A DNA stretch of 64,000 nt, from positions 2,916,001 through 2,980,000 of the forward strand of contig NZ_CP056775.1 in assembly GCF_016894445.1 (NCBI RefSeq). The letters run 5' to 3'. Positions within the stretch are counted from its first letter, which is position 1. Each line of letters starts with the position of its first letter. The notes beneath the pieces were generated by a model. The model was not told the DNA's origin. It saw only the letters and a program-made list of their open reading frames with translations, and did no database searches. The position numbers were made by a program, and so were the translations under genes. This document shows positions 9,101-17,054 of the stretch, piece by piece. Origin of the DNA: Dyadobacter sandarakinus. GTDB lineage: Bacteria > Bacteroidota > Bacteroidia > Cytophagales > Spirosomataceae.

Positions 9101-9394
9101 GATGAGGATAAAGATTTGCTTTTTGAAAAATTCAAAGACACTATACATGAATTAGATAATCTGTGTGAGATAAGTATGAGTGGTTTCGATGAAAACAAAG
9201 AAATTGCGTTCAAGCTTGAAGTCACTTCTTTTGTCAAAGGCTTACAAAGCAACCTTGTAAGACTCCCTAAGACAAAGAGTAAAGATTTTGTTCGATTACA
9301 GAGTGTCATGAAGTCAAAACTAACCAACGACAGACAACTCAATATTGCCACCTTAGCAACATTGCTGGAAGAGCTTTTGAAAGATGAAAAATAA
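6134..9394 (+). CDS. sspC: Large P-loop ATPase, SspC-like
   Basis: 1086 residues. Walker A GAYGIGKS is at residues 59-66, and the Walker B strand VIVIDEFGK has the acidic pair at D151-E152. A strand ending FFITTLHQ soon after fits the sensor region of AAA+/STAND-type ATPases. The remaining roughly 850 residues are mostly helical, with no motif I recognise. In Ssp systems SspC is the ATPase that works with SspB and SspD in sulfur incorporation. The gene overlaps sspB by 23 bp and the next gene by 11 bp. Size and position support SspC; a regulatory or effector ATPase is the alternative. Confidence 0.72.
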   Translation: MTTINNTKKKQTISFSPSVNIIRDADTTLNYIATPNARQAYNQLINDYHIGVRSFAIVGAYGIGKSAFLWAFEQTLNGKKQYFPVSKNGLSSLQKFDVVRIIGDFGSVRSAFAAKMGVNKDDYASNDVFSALENYHQSLIESEKGLVIVIDEFGKFLEYAASNNPEIELYFIQQLAEFVNDSSKNIFFITTLHQDFNGYSRALTSGQQKEWDKVKGRLKEITFNEPVEQLLFLASERLPELGISKKTATFSKLFKTIEASKAFPLRDYFSESVAEKLLPFDILSAAVLTLSLQKYGQNERSLFSFIESNDHFGVRDFSAEKAPYYNLACVYDYLMYSHYSFITTKYNPHYAHWAAIRVAVERIEGTFTEGVNSAIALVKTIGLLNIFASASARIDQDFLTNYAKQSLGVSSPEQTIKKLEGLRIIRFVKYSSKYILFEGTDLDIELAIDEAGNFVERVTNVVHHLNKHFEFPYLAAKAIFYENGTPRFFAFHLSEFPEKLSPSGEVDGFINLIFSEFVSERDLREVSDENKEAVLYGLYENTDDIRNLLFEIEKIEKVKQNNIDDKVAIRELDGILQHQIKLLNHFVWENIYAQKSSITWYFNGVRQDVTGQKSFNRLLSEICREVYPCTPAYRNEMVNKTRLSGALSVAKKNLLRNLTENWNKRDLGFEANKFPPEKTVYLSLLRETGIHREFLEGFTLSEPDDDTFSELWRASSDFLNSARSGKRDVRELSEILLARPFKLKKGFVDFWIPIFLFSRRDDFALFGRDGYIPKLTGDTLDLVSRAPGDYTIKSFDIEGVKLNIFNRYRVLLNQAEHENPKGTTFIETIRPFLTFYRDLPGYAKATNRISKSAIAIRQAIAFSKDPEETFFDHFPKALGFTIPQLQKSESELELFVHQLKEGIKEIRSAYDELLNDFESFIWEEATGDQEEFPAYKMNLQKRFNQIKRHLLSSYQRVFIQRINSELNDRNAWLNSIAQACIGKALDAIKDEDKDLLFEKFKDTIHELDNLCEISMSGFDENKEIAFKLEVTSFVKGLQSNLVRLPKTKSKDFVRLQSVMKSKLTNDRQLNIATLATLLEELLKDEK

Positions 9395-10487
9395 AGTAAG
9401 GCACGTTTTAGGTATTTCTGGAGGCAAGGATAGTGCAGCACTTGCTATATATCTTTTTAATAAATATCCGCAACTCGATATCGAGTATTATACCTGTGAT
9501 ACTGGCAAAGAGCTAGAAGCAACTTATCAACTAATCAAGAATCTTGAAATATACCTTGGTAAGAAGATAATTCTTCTTGAGGCAGCAAACAAGAGTCATG
9601 AAGACCCTTTTGACCATTTTCTAAAGCTCTACGGCGGATACTTACCGTCCTCAGGTTCTCGGTGGTGTACACGGAAACTGAAGTTAGATCCCTTTGAAAA
9701 ATGGGTCGGGGACGATCCTGTGATCTCGTACGTGGGTATTCGTGGTGACGAAAGTCGAGAAGGATACATTTCTAAAAAGACAAACATCCAATCAATTTTC
9801 CCATTTCGTAAGAACATCTGGAGTGAAGACGTAATTAGCAAGTTGTTGAAAAATGAGCAGATCTCAAACATGGCTAATTGGTACGCCTTAACCGGAGCAG
9901 GAAAACTACCGCGAATACTAGAAATTGTAGAGGAGCCGATATCAGGTAAATTTACTCAAAACGAAAAATTAGATGCGTTGCTTGATCTGGACACCCGCGC
10001 TTTCAACCAGATGGTATTTGAGTATTTGAAAACCACCCATTATCCGCTGTCAAACTGCAATGAGTTTGAGTTGACGGATAATGAAGAGGTATTAATACGC
10101 GAGGATATTTTCCGTGTTTTACGGGATAGCGGCGTTGGCGTTCCTCAATACTATGAAAAGGTAAGTTTTGAAGTAAATGGTCAGAAGGGAGAGTATGCCC
10201 GAAGTCGTTCGGGTTGTTATTTTTGCTTTTTCCAGCAGAAGATTGAATGGGTATGGTTGTATGAACAACATCCGGAGAAATTCAAATTAGCTATGGAATA
10301 TGAAAAGGATGGATATACGTGGATGCAGGATGAGCGACTCGAAGACATTATTAGACCTGATCGTATTCGGCAGATTAAGGAAGATCAGATAAAAAAGGCT
10401 AGCAAAGCAAATAATAAAAAATCTTCTTATCTTATCGACATCTTAGACGAGTCAGATGGCGAAGGATGCGCTAGCTGCTTTATATAA
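9384..10487 (+). CDS. sspD: PAPS-reductase-family ATP pyrophosphatase, SspD/DndC-like
   Basis: 367 residues. The PP-loop SGGKDS is at residues 12-17, followed by the YYTCDTGKE strand and the YVGIRGDES segment typical of phosphoadenosine phosphosulfate reductase relatives. Cysteines C278 and C281 (SGCYFC) with C95 and C362/C365 (GCASC at the extreme C-terminus) could hold an Fe-S cluster, as in DndC. In DNA phosphorothioation this enzyme adenylates the DNA phosphate and passes sulfur received from the cysteine desulfurase. It overlaps the ATPase gene by 11 bp. The family is secure; the exact SspD assignment rests on the DUF4007 and ATPase neighbours and the absence of dndB/D/E. Confidence 0.82.
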   Translation: MKNKVRHVLGISGGKDSAALAIYLFNKYPQLDIEYYTCDTGKELEATYQLIKNLEIYLGKKIILLEAANKSHEDPFDHFLKLYGGYLPSSGSRWCTRKLKLDPFEKWVGDDPVISYVGIRGDESREGYISKKTNIQSIFPFRKNIWSEDVISKLLKNEQISNMANWYALTGAGKLPRILEIVEEPISGKFTQNEKLDALLDLDTRAFNQMVFEYLKTTHYPLSNCNEFELTDNEEVLIREDIFRVLRDSGVGVPQYYEKVSFEVNGQKGEYARSRSGCYFCFFQQKIEWVWLYEQHPEKFKLAMEYEKDGYTWMQDERLEDIIRPDRIRQIKEDQIKKASKANNKKSSYLIDILDESDGEGCASCFI

Positions 10488-10501
10488 CAAAACCCTTTAC
10501 G

Positions 10502-11623
10502 ATGGAATATTATGTTTCTGAATTCCCTATAGAACAGTTATATGATCTTGTTGATAAAGACAAGATAGATCTGAATCCCTCTTATCAAAGAAATTTTATA
10601 TGGTCCACAATAAATCAAAAAGAACTTATCGACACGATCCTGCTAGGATATCCACTGCCATCGTTGTTTTTGTACGCCAAGGGCGACGGTAATTATGAGA
10701 TGGTTGATGGACAGCAAAGAACAAAAACAATATATCGATTTATTAAAGGTATTATAACATCATCGAAATTGTTCGGTGGTGTGTCATTTAATGATATTGA
10801 TACGACTCGATTTCTCGCTTATAGACTATCCATTATAGTAATTAAGAACCTTTTACCCAGCGACTCCCTGCAAGATTTTTATGTCTTGATTAATAAAAAA
10901 GGAGTCCATCTAAATACAGCGGAGGTAAATAAGTCTGAATTCCACGATACGAATTTCCTGCGTTTAGCTAACGATCTTCTTTCTTATCAAAACTTTATTG
11001 ATTTGAATTTATTTACAGAGGCGGCTACCAAGAGGATGAATGATAGAGCCTATGTCGAGGAGCTGCTTGGTTATTTAATTTCCGGCGCGGCAAAAGATAA
11101 AAAGAAGGCTGTTGCTAGTCTATTTAATTCCGACATCTCTCATGAAGAGTATGAAATATTTAGTACACAATTCAAAAGAGTCATTGATGAGATTCATCAT
11201 CTCAATACTAAACATCCAATTGATAAAACAAGGTACAAGCAGAAGAATGACTTTTACACCTTGTTTTCTTTTATCAATGAGTCGGAGGATAGCCGGGATA
11301 TTCTCGAATATCAATATGAAATTTTACTAATTCTCGACGGAAGGGATGATGAGGGGAGGCAATTTATACGACCGTCTAATGAGGAGTGTTTGGCTCTTAA
11401 GGAGTATGCAAACAACTGCATAACACAATCAAATTCTAAATACGCTCGAGATCGAAGGTTGTCTTTCTTTAATTCGATTCTTAAAAATACGGTAGATAAC
11501 GGAAATGATACCTTAGTAGATGTGTTAACTTATCTGTCCTCAGTCTATGGGGAAGAGCGAATCAATTTTAAAACAATAGGAAACTATAACTTACTAGATG
11601 TAGATTCCTTAAAAGAGAATTAG
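10502..11623 (+). CDS. DUF262-only protein (GmrS/SspE N-domain-like)
   Basis: 373 residues. The N-terminal DUF262 (ParB/Srx-like NTPase) domain shows NPSYQR (25-30), LPSLFL and the nucleotide-binding motif DGQQR (69-73). The usual C-terminal partner of this domain in SspE and GmrSD enzymes, a DUF1524 HNH nuclease, is not visible: after about residue 200 the protein is helical and has no His-x-x-Pro HNH signature. SspE senses phosphorothioated DNA and nicks unmodified phage DNA, so this shorter protein may be a sensor/NTPase that needs another effector. The gene starts 14 bp after sspD and ends 1 bp before the kinase gene, suggesting that the two work as a pair. Confidence 0.75.
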   Translation: MEYYVSEFPIEQLYDLVDKDKIDLNPSYQRNFIWSTINQKELIDTILLGYPLPSLFLYAKGDGNYEMVDGQQRTKTIYRFIKGIITSSKLFGGVSFNDIDTTRFLAYRLSIIVIKNLLPSDSLQDFYVLINKKGVHLNTAEVNKSEFHDTNFLRLANDLLSYQNFIDLNLFTEAATKRMNDRAYVEELLGYLISGAAKDKKKAVASLFNSDISHEEYEIFSTQFKRVIDEIHHLNTKHPIDKTRYKQKNDFYTLFSFINESEDSRDILEYQYEILLILDGRDDEGRQFIRPSNEECLALKEYANNCITQSNSKYARDRRLSFFNSILKNTVDNGNDTLVDVLTYLSSVYGEERINFKTIGNYNLLDVDSLKEN

Positions 11624-11624
11624 A

Positions 11625-12641
11625 ATGAGCTTCACCTTCCCTGACAACGCTACTATCGTCAATGGCGCTCTTAAAAACTTCGGCCCGAGAAATACTTTTG
11701 TTGATATAAATACACTCGTACCACAAGACAACTTAATAGAAATCAATGGTATCAGCTATTACTATACATATTTAGGTTCCACGTCTGGCAATAAAGGAGG
11801 TAACTCCATAATTTTGAAACTGTATGAAAGTCAATTTTTTGACACGGATGATATTGAATACGGAGAGCCGGAACGCATTCTGAAGATATCGAAGAGCAAG
11901 ATAACCAAATTTCCTAATAACTCTGAAAAGAGATTTACAAAGGAAATTGATGCTCTCAAAAGATGTAATGAGAAGAGTTTTCAGAATGTGATAAATATAT
12001 TTCAATCTGGTGTTTGCCGAATATTGAATCAGTGGCGAAATGGGTACGATCAACACCAATTCTACACCATGGAGTTTGCCCAAGCCGACCTGAAATCTTA
12101 TATCGAGCAAAACAACCGAGAAATGGGCACTGATGAAAAGATACGACTTTGTTTAAGTCTTTGTGAGGGATTAAAAGAACTTTATACGGTCGGCTATTAT
12201 CATCGGGATATAAAGCCAGACAACATTTTCATAATCGGGAGTGAATGGAAAATTGGTGATCTAGGATTAATATCCGAGCGGGATGGTGTTGAGGAAGTTG
12301 ATAGAATAGCAGATTTCATTGGTCCAAAAGGGTGGATGTCACCTGAGGCAATGAACAAATACTTATGTGAAGGAAAGGGATTCAGATACAAGCACAATTG
12401 TTGCATCGATCATCAATCTGACATTTTTCAGCTTGGTAAGGTATTTTGGTACATTTTTCAACATAATGCTCCAATAGGATCAGTGAAAGAGAGTGATTTC
12501 CAGGTAAGAAACTCTGTGATTTACAGCATATTAAAGACTATGCTAAGTCATTCAAAATCTAAACGATATAAAAATATTGATGAAATTATCAAGCTTTTAA
12601 AAACTTGCGAGGTAAAGGCATTTAGACAATTGGTGGCATAG
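11625..12641 (+). CDS. Hanks-type Ser/Thr protein kinase in the phosphorothioation operon
   Basis: 338 residues, a single kinase domain without membrane segment or C-terminal sensor. A glycine-rich loop lies around residues 49-61 (YLGSTSGNKGG), the likely ATP lysine is K87 (RILKISK) and the alphaC glutamate E107. The catalytic loop is YHRDIKPDN (192-200, D195, N200). The metal site is GDLG (D212), changed from DFG. The activation segment ends WMSPE (237-241), and the subdomain IX aspartate is D266 (SDIFQLG). All core residues are present, so it should be active. It begins 1 bp after the DUF262 gene. Possible roles are control of the nuclease/sensor or a toxic phosphorylation response on infection (inference). 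No such kinase belongs to the classical SspABCD-E set as I know it. Confidence 0.85.
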   Translation: MSFTFPDNATIVNGALKNFGPRNTFVDINTLVPQDNLIEINGISYYYTYLGSTSGNKGGNSIILKLYESQFFDTDDIEYGEPERILKISKSKITKFPNNSEKRFTKEIDALKRCNEKSFQNVINIFQSGVCRILNQWRNGYDQHQFYTMEFAQADLKSYIEQNNREMGTDEKIRLCLSLCEGLKELYTVGYYHRDIKPDNIFIIGSEWKIGDLGLISERDGVEEVDRIADFIGPKGWMSPEAMNKYLCEGKGFRYKHNCCIDHQSDIFQLGKVFWYIFQHNAPIGSVKESDFQVRNSVIYSILKTMLSHSKSKRYKNIDEIIKLLKTCEVKAFRQLVA

Positions 12642-12969
12642 ATACTTAGGAAGCTGGGCAGGCTGAGAGTTTACAAAATATTCGGATAGTTGTCCCATGC
12701 TTTCAAGCAATGATAGAAAGATCGTGGAGAATTCATTAGAAATGGAAGAAATCGACTTACAGGAAAGCGAAGAGATTAAAATCGATTCACTAATTTAAAA
12801 ATTTAAGTAGCTGTCCAGATATTCGGGGGTATTATAGCATATTTTGCGAGCATGTCAACGAATTAAAGAAAGACTTGTTCTAGTTCTTTTATAAACTATT
12901 TGTTTTATGGCATTTAATATTGATTTTGAAGAGCCCGGGTTTAGGAGGCCTTCTTATTTATTACAAATG
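12642..12969. other. Intergenic region between convergent operons
   Basis: The kinase and cysteine desulfurase genes converge here. A 33-codon plus-strand frame from ATG 12697 to TAA 12798 encodes an acidic peptide (it includes MEEIDLQESEE), but there is no clear ribosome binding site and I do not count it as a gene. No strong terminator hairpin was found. Confidence 0.4.
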
Positions 12970-14115
12970 TTAAAATGCGTTTACTAGAAGTGGTTTTATT
13001 GTTGATATGGTTGTCTCAATGTCCATAAGGGAATTGAATCGACCCAAGCTAAATCGGATAGACGAATAAGCGTCTTCATTGCTCAGCCCCATAGCTTTGA
13101 GGACGTGCGAAGGTTCCATAATTGCAGATGTACATGCAGAGCCGTTTGATAAAGCTATTCCTTGTAGTCTTCCAATTACTACGTTTGCATCAATGCCTTT
13201 AAATCCTAAGTTGGCAGTATTATAAAGCCTGTGGTCATAGCTGCCATTGAGAAAAGCGTTTTCTTCTTTCAAAAGACTTTCCTCGAGATAGGTTCTCAAC
13301 ATTGTGACATGATCGGCGTCCCGTTGCATCTCATTCATCGCTAACTGTGCCGCCATCGCCATTCCCACGATTCCCGGAACATTGAGGGTCCCGCTGCGTA
13401 AGCCATGTTCGTGCCCACCGCCATGAAGAATAGGTGACATCTTGACTTTGGGTTGCTTATGCTGTATGAAAAGGCCACCGATTCCTTTTGGGCCGTAGAA
13501 CTTGTGAGCTGAGAAAGCTAATAAATCGATTCCTAGAGAATAAACATTGATCGGAATCCTTCCAATAGCTTGTGTCGCATCACACATAAATAACGCACCG
13601 TGCTCGTGAGCGGTGTCAGCGATATCACTTATTGGCTGAATAACTCCGGTTTCATTGTTTACATACATGACACAAATAAGAATAGTTGCTTCCTTAATTG
13701 CAGCTTTTAACTCCATTAAGTCGATCAAACCATCTCGGTCCACTGGAAGATAAGTAATGTCGTATCCATCTGCCTCTAGGCTTTTGCAGGTATCTAGTAC
13801 TGCCGGATGCTCGGTGTTCGCTGTAATGATGTGATTTCCCTTGCTTCTGTAATTCTTTGCAACGCCTTTTAAGCCTAAATTTACCGCCTCTGTTGCACCC
13901 GAGGTAAAGACGACTTCTCCGGGATCGCACTGCAACAACGCTGCAATATTTTCCCTTGCAGACTTTACATGATTATTAATTCGTCGGCCAAATGTATGGC
14001 TGCTTGCTGCATTCCCGAATTCTGAGGTAAGAAAAGGCATCATTACTTCCAAAACTCGTGGATCAAGTTGAGTGGTTGAATTGTTGTCTAAATAGATCAT
14101 TTTCTTATCGTCCAT
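12970..14115 (-). CDS. sspA: Cysteine desulfurase, SspA/DndA (IscS/NifS) family
   Basis: 381 residues, full-length class V aminotransferase fold. Substrate and PLP-pocket elements are visible: NNSTTQ (11-16), TSGATEAVNLG, TEHPAV (H103), NNETG (153-157), the PLP lysine K205 in SAHKFYGPKG, and the persulfide cysteine C328 in SNGSACTS. It takes sulfur from L-cysteine. In the phosphorothioation pathway the enzyme feeds sulfur to SspD/DndC. A housekeeping IscS role is less likely because the Fe-S genes (iscU etc.) are absent and the locus is a defence island. It is convergent with the sspBCD operon, so it is expressed separately. Confidence 0.85.
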   Translation of the reverse strand: MDDKKMIYLDNNSTTQLDPRVLEVMMPFLTSEFGNAASSHTFGRRINNHVKSARENIAALLQCDPGEVVFTSGATEAVNLGLKGVAKNYRSKGNHIITANTEHPAVLDTCKSLEADGYDITYLPVDRDGLIDLMELKAAIKEATILICVMYVNNETGVIQPISDIADTAHEHGALFMCDATQAIGRIPINVYSLGIDLLAFSAHKFYGPKGIGGLFIQHKQPKVKMSPILHGGGHEHGLRSGTLNVPGIVGMAMAAQLAMNEMQRDADHVTMLRTYLEESLLKEENAFLNGSYDHRLYNTANLGFKGIDANVVIGRLQGIALSNGSACTSAIMEPSHVLKAMGLSNEDAYSSIRFSLGRFNSLMDIETTISTIKPLLVNAF

Positions 14116-14318
14116 TGCGTGACTGGCGAAATTAGAATATTACTCCACGGTTTGGATAGTAAACATCAAACCAGGTATACCAATTTTATATTTGCTCACT
14201 CGCCCCATACTATTAGAAGCCTTGTCTCGATGGCTGTAATGGAATAGTGCCAAGGTGGTTGACAGAGGTTCTTAGCGCAAAGCATGTTAGACTACGCCGG
14301 AACGATGTTGCTTGCCTT

Positions 14319-15236
14319 TCACGAGGTGAAAGCTCTTTTTTCCCAAATGATTTGTGCTAGCTTTGAATCGGCGTCATTCAGTAATCCAAGAAAGAAATCG
14401 TTATCAGGATACAGGCAAGTATACAAGTGAAAGATAGCCACCTGCACCTGCGCAACGTATACATTTGTATCGTATAGCCCTGGACGCGCGAAGTTCGTTT
14501 TGTGCACTAATGAATTTCTCGTCGCCGACCCTTTTTCAAGTGCATTTGCCATCGGTGATTCGAATCCCGTATATTCTTTTAGGACGTCTTTGTAGAGCTT
14601 TTTCAATGGTGGTGAAGGTACATTTATAATTAAGGCTGATGTTTTTGGATCGAGTGTTGATAAAAACTCTTTAAATGCTAATTCAGCAGCTATCGTAGCA
14701 TTGATCCATTTGTGTCTTGTGTCGTCTTCACTGAGCGCCTTGTGTAGGTGGTGGAATGCAAAAAATGGTCTGATATTATTTTCAAGAAGCCATGGTATCC
14801 ACGACGTAAAAGTTCCATCAACCGAATACATTTTTCCAGTGCCAACCCACATAGTTTCTCTTCTATCGGGTATAGTTTGCCAAGATGTTTGATCAATAGA
14901 CCACTCAAAAGTTTCCTTCGTTGAAAGAAATTCGTCGATTTCCTCAACACCAAAAAAATATTTTATATGTTCTATGAATAAAATCATAAAACTCTTCAGT
15001 GATGCTATCACGCTGTCGTGTTGTGAATTTTTAGCAAGCAAAACGTCTTTGTCTTGTAAATATTCTATCCACTTTTGGTCACCGTCTATACTTCGCTTAA
15101 CTTCAAATGAACCGGTTTCGATGTAATAAGAGAGTTTACAGCCGTCTTTTGAGGTTAAAGAATCAAATGGACAGAATTCAATAGACGCATCGTCTCTTAA
15201 GTCTAGCAGGAACGTACCGCGTAAATAGATCTTCAT
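14319..15236 (-). CDS. HEPN-like protein next to the cysteine desulfurase gene
   Basis: 305 residues, no signal or membrane segment. The C-terminal half carries RNSLVH (R240-H245), an Rx4H motif of the kind used as the active site in HEPN ribonucleases. Helical flanks start near residue 175 (NATIAAELAFKEFL) and end with a helix VAQVQVAIFHLYTCLYP, which fits the arrangement of that fold. The N-terminal half is not recognised. It is on the minus strand upstream of sspA, 203 bp apart, so they may share a transcript. A toxic RNase arm of the defence locus is a reasonable guess but only inference; HEPN domains can also be inactive. Confidence 0.45.
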   Translation of the reverse strand: MKIYLRGTFLLDLRDDASIEFCPFDSLTSKDGCKLSYYIETGSFEVKRSIDGDQKWIEYLQDKDVLLAKNSQHDSVIASLKSFMILFIEHIKYFFGVEEIDEFLSTKETFEWSIDQTSWQTIPDRRETMWVGTGKMYSVDGTFTSWIPWLLENNIRPFFAFHHLHKALSEDDTRHKWINATIAAELAFKEFLSTLDPKTSALIINVPSPPLKKLYKDVLKEYTGFESPMANALEKGSATRNSLVHKTNFARPGLYDTNVYVAQVQVAIFHLYTCLYPDNDFFLGLLNDADSKLAQIIWEKRAFTS

Positions 15237-15511
15237 ATTCTATCAGGGTTTAGTGTTGACGAAAGCTTCTCCTAATCTTCAGACGACCTTACAATCACAA
15301 CCACTCAGTTGGGCCATTAATCGGTTACAATGCAGTTTTATTGATTGCCCGAAATGAAACTGAAAAGTACGTAATTCAATTGAAGCAATATATCAACATG
15401 CATTGAAACCTTGGACGTTTCGCCCTAATACGCCCCGAGAGAACCCTGTCCGTTTAATTAATATGCTTATACTGCAAAGGGTCCGAGGCTGTTGTACCGG
15501 TGAGAAAAGAC

Positions 15512-15538
15512 GCCCTGCAAGTGATTGTCTTGCAGGGC
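15512..15538 (-). terminator. Rho-independent terminator of the integrase gene
   Basis: A perfect 10-bp stem GCCCTGCAAG (15512-15521) / CTTGCAGGGC (15529-15538) closes on a 7-base loop, and on the minus strand it is followed by a T-rich stretch (GTCTTTTCTC). It lies 57 bp past the integrase stop codon. Confidence 0.75.
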
Positions 15539-15594
15539 AATAGTTTAAAGAATCCCGTGATCCCACTGAAACCAATACTCAGGATCCGGACAAA

Positions 15595-16815
15595 TCATTT
15601 TCGTAAAATATCCTTCAACCTCGCCATGTCATCGCTAATCTTCCTATCGACAATTTTCGCATACTGCTGAGTAGTCTTAATATTCCGATGCCCTAGCATC
15701 TTAGAAACGCTCTCAATCGGCACCCCATTAGTCAAAGTGACCGTGGTAGCGAAAGTATGGCGGGCCAAGTGGAAAGTAATATTCTTGTTAATCCCGCACA
15801 AATCCGCAATCTCCTTCAAGTATGCATTCATTTTCTGATTCGAAAGCACTGGCAGCACGCGATTCTCATTCTCGCACTGAGGATGATCCTCATACCGCTC
15901 CATGATCTCCATCGCCATCGGCAATATAGGTATCCGCGAGGGAGTATCAGTCTTCTGGCGCTTAGTTGTTATCCACTTTCCTCCATCTACCCCTTCCGCA
16001 ACCTCAGTCCGCTTCAATTTATAAATATCTGCGTAAGCAAGGCCGGTGTAGCAGCAGAAAAGGAAAATATCCTTGACAAGAGCAAGGCGACCGTCACCCA
16101 TATCTTTCTCCCATACCTTCTTCAACTCGGCCTCAGTTAATGCCTGTCGGTCTACCTCTCGCTTCGAAAATTTGAAAGCATAGAATGGATCACGTAGGAG
16201 CCATCCTCTTTTAACACACAAAAGAACGATCTTCTTAAAGTTCGCTAGATATTTCATCGTAGTGTTATGGCTGATCTTCTTAACTGCTTTAAGCCAGAAT
16301 TCATACTGCGATATGAATTCGTAGTCCAGTTTCTTGATTTCAAAATCATCTGTCTGATATTTCCATTTGATGAAATCACGAGTATGTTTCATGCAAGTCT
16401 CATACCGCTCTAAGGTGCCGGATGCAAAGTCTGCTCCGATCAAAGCCGCGATCTGATCGTTGTGCTCGCGGAAGATGGGTAGTATGGTTTTGCCACCTTC
16501 CGTTCTTCCGAGAAGAATATTCTTGATAGCCTCCGAGGTGACTTCTTTATTTTCCTCAATCAAGGATCGCTTTGCCTCGTAAATTTTGGACGTGAGCGTA
16601 TCGAGGTAGGCATTCAATGTTTTAGTGTCCTCCTTGTTTCCGGTCGCCCGGCCGGCACCTACGCTCCACTTGGACGGATGCCAAATGCGTTTGGTTGAGA
16701 TGTCCTTCGGAATGCCGTTGACGGTGACGCGACAGTAAACGTAACGCATTCCCTCCGCTAATTCTGGTTTGGGTCTTTTCAAAAAGAAAATCAACCCGAA
16801 GCTTGTTTCTAACAT
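15595..16815 (-). CDS. int: Tyrosine recombinase / integrase of the island
   Basis: 406 residues from the ATG at 16815; an upstream in-frame ATG would add 14 residues but lies in the leader. N-terminal arm-binding domain (ETSFGLIFFLKRPKPE..., residues 2-50), then a SAM-like core-binding domain (about 95-195), then the catalytic domain. The usual first arginine position reads TGLAYADI, which lacks Arg as in the IntDOT group of Bacteroidota. The HLARHTFATT box supplies the next His/Arg pair, LGHRNIKTTQQYAKI carries the third His and the nucleophilic Tyr. It would excise and insert the island. It reads toward a strong terminator at 15512-15538, and the DNA upstream is full of inverted repeats. 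Confidence 0.88.
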   Translation of the reverse strand: MLETSFGLIFFLKRPKPELAEGMRYVYCRVTVNGIPKDISTKRIWHPSKWSVGAGRATGNKEDTKTLNAYLDTLTSKIYEAKRSLIEENKEVTSEAIKNILLGRTEGGKTILPIFREHNDQIAALIGADFASGTLERYETCMKHTRDFIKWKYQTDDFEIKKLDYEFISQYEFWLKAVKKISHNTTMKYLANFKKIVLLCVKRGWLLRDPFYAFKFSKREVDRQALTEAELKKVWEKDMGDGRLALVKDIFLFCCYTGLAYADIYKLKRTEVAEGVDGGKWITTKRQKTDTPSRIPILPMAMEIMERYEDHPQCENENRVLPVLSNQKMNAYLKEIADLCGINKNITFHLARHTFATTVTLTNGVPIESVSKMLGHRNIKTTQQYAKIVDRKISDDMARLKDILRK

Positions 16816-16905
16816 GGTAAAAATGTTTAAGATGAACAAAAATCGAATTGTTACCATTGAAACGCAAGATGTTTACGGGGTAAACAGGTTGCTAACCAGC
16901 TAGTT
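16816..16905 (-). repeat. Integrase leader, copy 2
   Basis: Upstream DNA of the integrase gene, similar to 4902-4985 upstream of the truncated integrase frame. Shared blocks include AACAAAAATCGAATTGTT-like sequence and CAAGATGTTTAC. It likely holds the integrase promoter. Confidence 0.55.
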
Positions 16906-16915
16906 AAGCACCTAA

Positions 16916-16951
16916 TCGTGGAAGTTTTTTTGAGTTAACCTACTTCCACGA
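16916..16951. repeat. Inverted repeat upstream of the integrase
   Basis: Perfect 10-bp arms TCGTGGAAGT (16916-16925) and ACTTCCACGA (16942-16951) around a 16-base loop. It lies between the integrase leader and the hairpin at 17006-17040. It could be an arm-type integrase site, an excisionase-like site or a terminator. Function is not shown. Confidence 0.6.
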
Positions 16952-17005
16952 ATCGCTACATTTTAATCGGCAATTTTTGAATATTTTGGCATAGCCCAAA
17001 AACGC

Positions 17006-17040
17006 AAAAACCCCGTTTAAAGCGTTTAAACGGGGTTTTT
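17006..17040. terminator. Strong bidirectional hairpin terminator
   Basis: Perfect 16-bp arms AAAAACCCCGTTTAAA (17006-17021) and TTTAAACGGGGTTTTT (17025-17040) close on a GCG loop, with A-tract and T-tract at the ends, so it can stop transcription from both sides. A short direct repeat flanks it (TTTTTGAATATTTTGGCAT at 16973-16991, with a close copy at 17036-17054). Confidence 0.8.
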
Positions 17041-17054
17041 GAATGTTTTGACAT

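Noticed and set aside
10502..11623. GmrSD type IV restriction enzyme
   Set aside because: Only the DUF262 half is present; no DUF1524 HNH partner is found in this gene or the next.
5272..12641. BREX-type (PglW kinase) or Dnd system
   Set aside because: A kinase in a defence operon recalls BREX, but no PglX methylase, PglZ phosphatase or BrxC/BrxL is seen. Dnd was rejected because dndB, dndD and dndE are missing and DUF4007 points to Ssp.
15393..15575. 60-codon minus-strand frame
   Set aside because: It covers the integrase terminator hairpin and has no recognisable product.
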